From positions 1-7,814 of the forward strand of contig DNGH01000151.1 in the NCBI GenBank assembly GCA_003486285.1: a DNA stretch of 7,814 nt. Reading direction: 5' to 3'. This stretch comes from Actinomycetota bacterium (GTDB lineage: Bacteria > Actinomycetota > Acidimicrobiia > Spongiisociales > UBA11373). The notes beneath the pieces were generated by a model, which made no database searches, was not told where the DNA came from, and worked only from the letters and a program-made list of their open reading frames with translations. The position numbers and the translations under genes were made by a program. This document shows positions 6,285-7,814 of this stretch, in pieces. The stretch's first letter is position 1. Each line of letters begins with the position of its first letter.

Positions 6285-6319
6285 CCGACGATACCCAACC
6301 CTCGCGGTTGGGCCGTCGG
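6285..6319 (-). promoter_or_regulatory. Intercistronic hairpin between the two paralogous genes
   Basis: Strong imperfect stem-loop. The outer stem is CCGACG (6285-6290) with CGTCGG (6314-6319); there is a small internal bulge (ATA against C); the inner stem is CCCAACC (6294-6300) with GGTTGGG (6306-6312); the loop has 5 nt. On the - strand mRNA it lies 12 nt after the stop of the upstream gene and 7 nt before the ATG of the downstream gene. There is no T-tract, so it is not a typical intrinsic terminator. It could instead affect ribosome access or RNA processing; that role is inference. Confidence 0.6.
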
Positions 6320-6331
6320 AGCGACGATCCG

Positions 6332-6973
6332 CTACTTGCGACGGCCCCCCAGGGACTTGACGATGAAGAACAGCAGCGCCGCGGCGAGGACGCCGATGAT
6401 GACGTAGAGGAGGATCGGGCTGCTGTCCCCCTCCTCGCCATCCTCGACCACCGTGGTGGTGGTCGTGTCGCCGACCGAGGTGGTGGTCTCCGCACCGCCG
6501 CCCGTCGTGGTGGTCAGGTCCACCACGGTGGTCGTCGTCGCCGCCACGGTCGTGGTCGGAGCCAGCGTGGTGGTCGGAGGGACGCTCGTCGTCGTGGTGG
6601 TGGGAGCGCTCGCCAGGACGGTGTATGGCTGGGAGTCGTTCATCTGGCAACCCCCCTGAGCCGAAGAGTCGAACACAATCCAATTCGAAGTTGACGGCGC
6701 GTCCATGGGGATGGTGAACGTGACCTTGAAGTAGCCGTTGCCGTTCGTCTTGGCTCCTGGCGCCGCCTGGTTCTCACCCTCGAAGTTGGCGACGTACTCG
6801 TGGTCCGGGCTCATGTTGAAGCCCTCGATCGTCGCCGCTGCTCCACGCCAACCGGGACTCGGCAGGATGCGGAAGGTGCAGTGATTGTCGGCGAGGGCCG
6901 TGCCGGGCACCAGGGTGACGGCGGAGACCAGGACAAGGGCGAGCAGGGTGCGAATGGTGGTGCGGGGTTTCAT
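6332..6973 (-). CDS. Exported protein with Thr-rich stalk and C-terminal membrane anchor
   Basis: The protein has 213 residues from ATG 6973. Signal peptide: MKPRTTIR plus a hydrophobic stretch (9-22), with likely cleavage after TALA (residues 25-28). The ectodomain (about 31-124) contains ILPSPGWRGAAATIEGF (36-52), NGNGYFKVTFTIP (77-89) and GGCQMNDSQPYTVL (107-120). It is clearly homologous to the protein encoded next door, including the two bracketing cysteines (Cys32, Cys109). A low-complexity stalk follows (about 125-176), rich in Thr and Val, and then an acidic patch (177-183). A transmembrane helix (about 186-205) ends in KSLGGRRK. The predicted location is the cell surface, with the domain displayed on a flexible stalk that could be O-glycosylated (inference). 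The frame is open far upstream of the ATG, but that part is translated repeat DNA and lacks a signal peptide. Function unknown. Confidence 0.85.
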   Translation of the reverse strand: MKPRTTIRTLLALVLVSAVTLVPGTALADNHCTFRILPSPGWRGAAATIEGFNMSPDHEYVANFEGENQAAPGAKTNGNGYFKVTFTIPMDAPSTSNWIVFDSSAQGGCQMNDSQPYTVLASAPTTTTTSVPPTTTLAPTTTVAATTTTVVDLTTTTGGGAETTTSVGDTTTTTVVEDGEEGDSSPILLYVIIGVLAAALLFFIVKSLGGRRK

Positions 6974-6996
6974 AGGTTGCGGGACAGTAGCAAGAC

Positions 6997-7010
6997 CGCA
7001 TCCCGATGCG
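6997..7010. promoter_or_regulatory. Short inverted repeat upstream of the stalked protein gene (possible operator)
   Basis: CGCATC (6997-7002) and GATGCG (7005-7010) are perfect complements separated by CC, 23 bp upstream of the ATG at 6973. The position would suit an operator or a leader hairpin, but a 14-bp palindrome can occur by chance in DNA this GC-rich, and no convincing -35/-10 pair is visible nearby. Confidence 0.25.
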
Positions 7011-7077
7011 ATGCCCACATCCGCCACTCCAGGACCTACCGCCTGCGCAAGTGCACACAGCGGCGGGGCGCACTCAA

Positions 7078-7130
7078 TACCCCCACCGCCGAGGCTCCGC
7101 CGCGGCGACTCCCCCACAAGGGGGGAGTGA
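7078..7130. repeat. Compound palindromic repeat element, copy 5 (diverged, right arm missing)
   Basis: It has the same layout as copy 3 about 1.3 kb away. After a C-rich left arm come GCCGAGG (7088-7094) / CCGCGGC (7100-7106) with the same CTCCG loop and one mismatch, then CTCCCCC (7109-7115) / GGGGGAG (7121-7127). The sequence continues AGTGA as in copy 1 and then stops matching. The first stem differs from copy 3 on both sides, yet pairing is kept. Confidence 0.82.
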
Positions 7131-7149
7131 TAAGAAGACGCCCCTCCGA

Positions 7150-7177
7150 CTGGAGACTGGAGACTGGAGACTGGAGA
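7150..7177. repeat. Tandem heptanucleotide repeat, CTGGAGA x4
   Basis: Four perfect tandem copies of CTGGAGA start at 7150, 7157, 7164 and 7171. The array ends 4 bp before the TAA stop (7182-7184, - strand) of the dehydrogenase gene and lies 19 bp from palindromic copy 5. With the palindromic element it accounts for much of the 208-bp gap 6974-7181. Confidence 0.92.
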
Positions 7178-7181
7178 CTTC

Positions 7182-7814
7182 TTATCGCGGTCCCATGCGC
7201 GCTGCCGCATCGAGTCGCACCGTCTCGCCGTTGATGAGCGTGTTCTCGAACAGGTGCTGACAGAGGGCGGCGAACTCGGCGGGGCGGCCGAGGCGCTTGG
7301 GGAACACGTGCACCTGGGCGAGCGACTCACGCACCTCGTCGGTCATGCCGCCGATCATCGGGGTCTCCATGATCCCGGGGGCGATCGTGTTCACCCGAAT
7401 CCCGTACGAGGCCAGGTCGCGGGCCAGAGGCAGGGTCATCGCCGCCACGCCGCCCTTGGAGGCGGAGTACGCCGCCTGGCCGATCTGCCCCTCGGTGGCG
7501 GCGATGGAGGCGACGTTGACGATCGCACCGCGCTCACCATCGTCGTTGGGCTTGTTGTCGGCCATCCGCTTGGCGACGTGACGGGTCACGTCGAAGGTGC
7601 CGATCAGGTTGACCCGGAGCACCTTCTCGTACAGTTCGAGCGGGAAGAGTTCCCCGGTGCGCGTCACCACCCGGTGGGCCGGGGCGATGCCGGCGGCGTT
7701 GAGGCAGAGATGAATCCCTCCCATCACCCCGGCGGCGGCCTCGACCGCGGCGGCGACCTCGGCGGGGTTGGTGACGTCGGCGGTGACGAAGTGCCCACCG
7801 ATCTGTTCGGCCAC
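7182..7814 (-). CDS. Short-chain dehydrogenase, type-2 3-hydroxyacyl-CoA dehydrogenase-like (N-terminus outside window)
   Basis: NAD(P)-dependent SDR-family oxidoreductase. The 210 visible residues contain NAAG (39-42), the catalytic Ser103 (in VNVASIAA), Tyr116 and Lys120 of the YxxxK motif, and the PG turn (146-147) after IRVNTIA. The C-terminus, HVFPKRLGRPAEFAALCQH followed by the NTLINGETVRLDAAARM block, closely follows the HSD17B10 / type-2 3-hydroxyacyl-CoA dehydrogenase subfamily, as does EGQIGQAAYSASKGG in the active-site region. Enzymes of that group oxidise 3-hydroxyacyl-CoA or 2-methyl-3-hydroxybutyryl-CoA in fatty-acid or isoleucine breakdown, but other SDR substrates remain possible. 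Full length is usually about 255-260 residues, so about 45-50 residues, including the TGxxxGxG cofactor motif, lie beyond base 7814. The frame is open to the window edge. The SDR family is certain; the subfamily is likely. Confidence 0.93.
   Translation of the reverse strand: MAEQIGGHFVTADVTNPAEVAAAVEAAAGVMGGIHLCLNAAGIAPAHRVVTRTGELFPLELYEKVLRVNLIGTFDVTRHVAKRMADNKPNDDGERGAIVNVASIAATEGQIGQAAYSASKGGVAAMTLPLARDLASYGIRVNTIAPGIMETPMIGGMTDEVRESLAQVHVFPKRLGRPAEFAALCQHLFENTLINGETVRLDAAARMGPR

Noticed and set aside
4430..6694. A 754-codon open frame on the + strand, antisense to five features
   Set aside because: It runs opposite to genes with recognisable domains and signal peptides and through the intergenic repeats. 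Its translation is low-complexity, with no domain. High GC content lowers stop frequency in antisense frames.
7072..7077. Possible HAIR (HspR) half-site, ACTCAA
   Set aside because: Only one half is present with no matching inverted half at the 7-bp spacing, and the downstream gene has no heat-shock link.
6974..7330. N-terminal extension of the stalked protein by 119 codons
   Set aside because: It would overlap the dehydrogenase gene, cross both repeat types and bury the signal peptide internally; ATG 6973 gives a proper signal peptide.

Overview
This GC-rich window reads as a chromosomal segment of an actinobacterium. The main evidence is the gene order dnaK-grpE-dnaJ-hspR, which is the classical HspR-regulated heat-shock operon of Actinomycetota. 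Two exported proteins carry Thr-rich linkers, a style I associate with Acidimicrobiia-like lineages, but that finer placement is only an inference.

Layout. Positions 1-2652 (+ strand) hold the last ~40% of dnaK, then grpE, dnaJ and hspR. Each downstream gene starts on a GTG whose last two bases are the first two of the previous stop codon, so all three junctions are 4-nt GTGA overlaps. The DnaJ has no cysteine and therefore no zinc finger. The rest of the window is read leftward on the - strand and meets the operon in a 21-bp convergent gap at 2653-2673. From right to left it holds: the C-terminal part of a short-chain dehydrogenase resembling type-2 3-hydroxyacyl-CoA dehydrogenase; two paralogous small exported proteins with a C-terminal membrane anchor; a squalene-cyclase-like alpha/alpha-toroid protein; a DUF427 protein; and a large lipoprotein with a probable beta-propeller.

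How the genes relate. The + strand operon is one functional unit: DnaK, its nucleotide exchange factor GrpE, its J-protein, and the MerR-family repressor HspR, which in known systems uses DnaK as co-repressor. The - strand genes share no obvious pathway, apart from the two tandem paralogues. Spacings of 43-63 bp allow co-transcription of 6973-5834 and of 5455-2674, but this is not proven.

Intergenic DNA is the most unusual part. Positions 5513-5828 contain four copies, and 7078-7130 a fifth, of a compound palindromic element made of two adjacent hairpins inside C-rich/G-rich outer arms. One copy carries its central hairpin in the opposite orientation, and another preserves the stem by changes on both sides. 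Three different tandem heptanucleotide repeats lie at 2656-2669, 5479-5506 and 7150-7177; two of them directly flank the palindromic elements. A 13-bp-stem hairpin fills the gap between the two paralogous genes. I see no tRNA, rRNA, CRISPR array, transposase or phage gene. I could not confidently place any promoter or intrinsic terminator, and the promoter of the dnaK operon lies outside the window.
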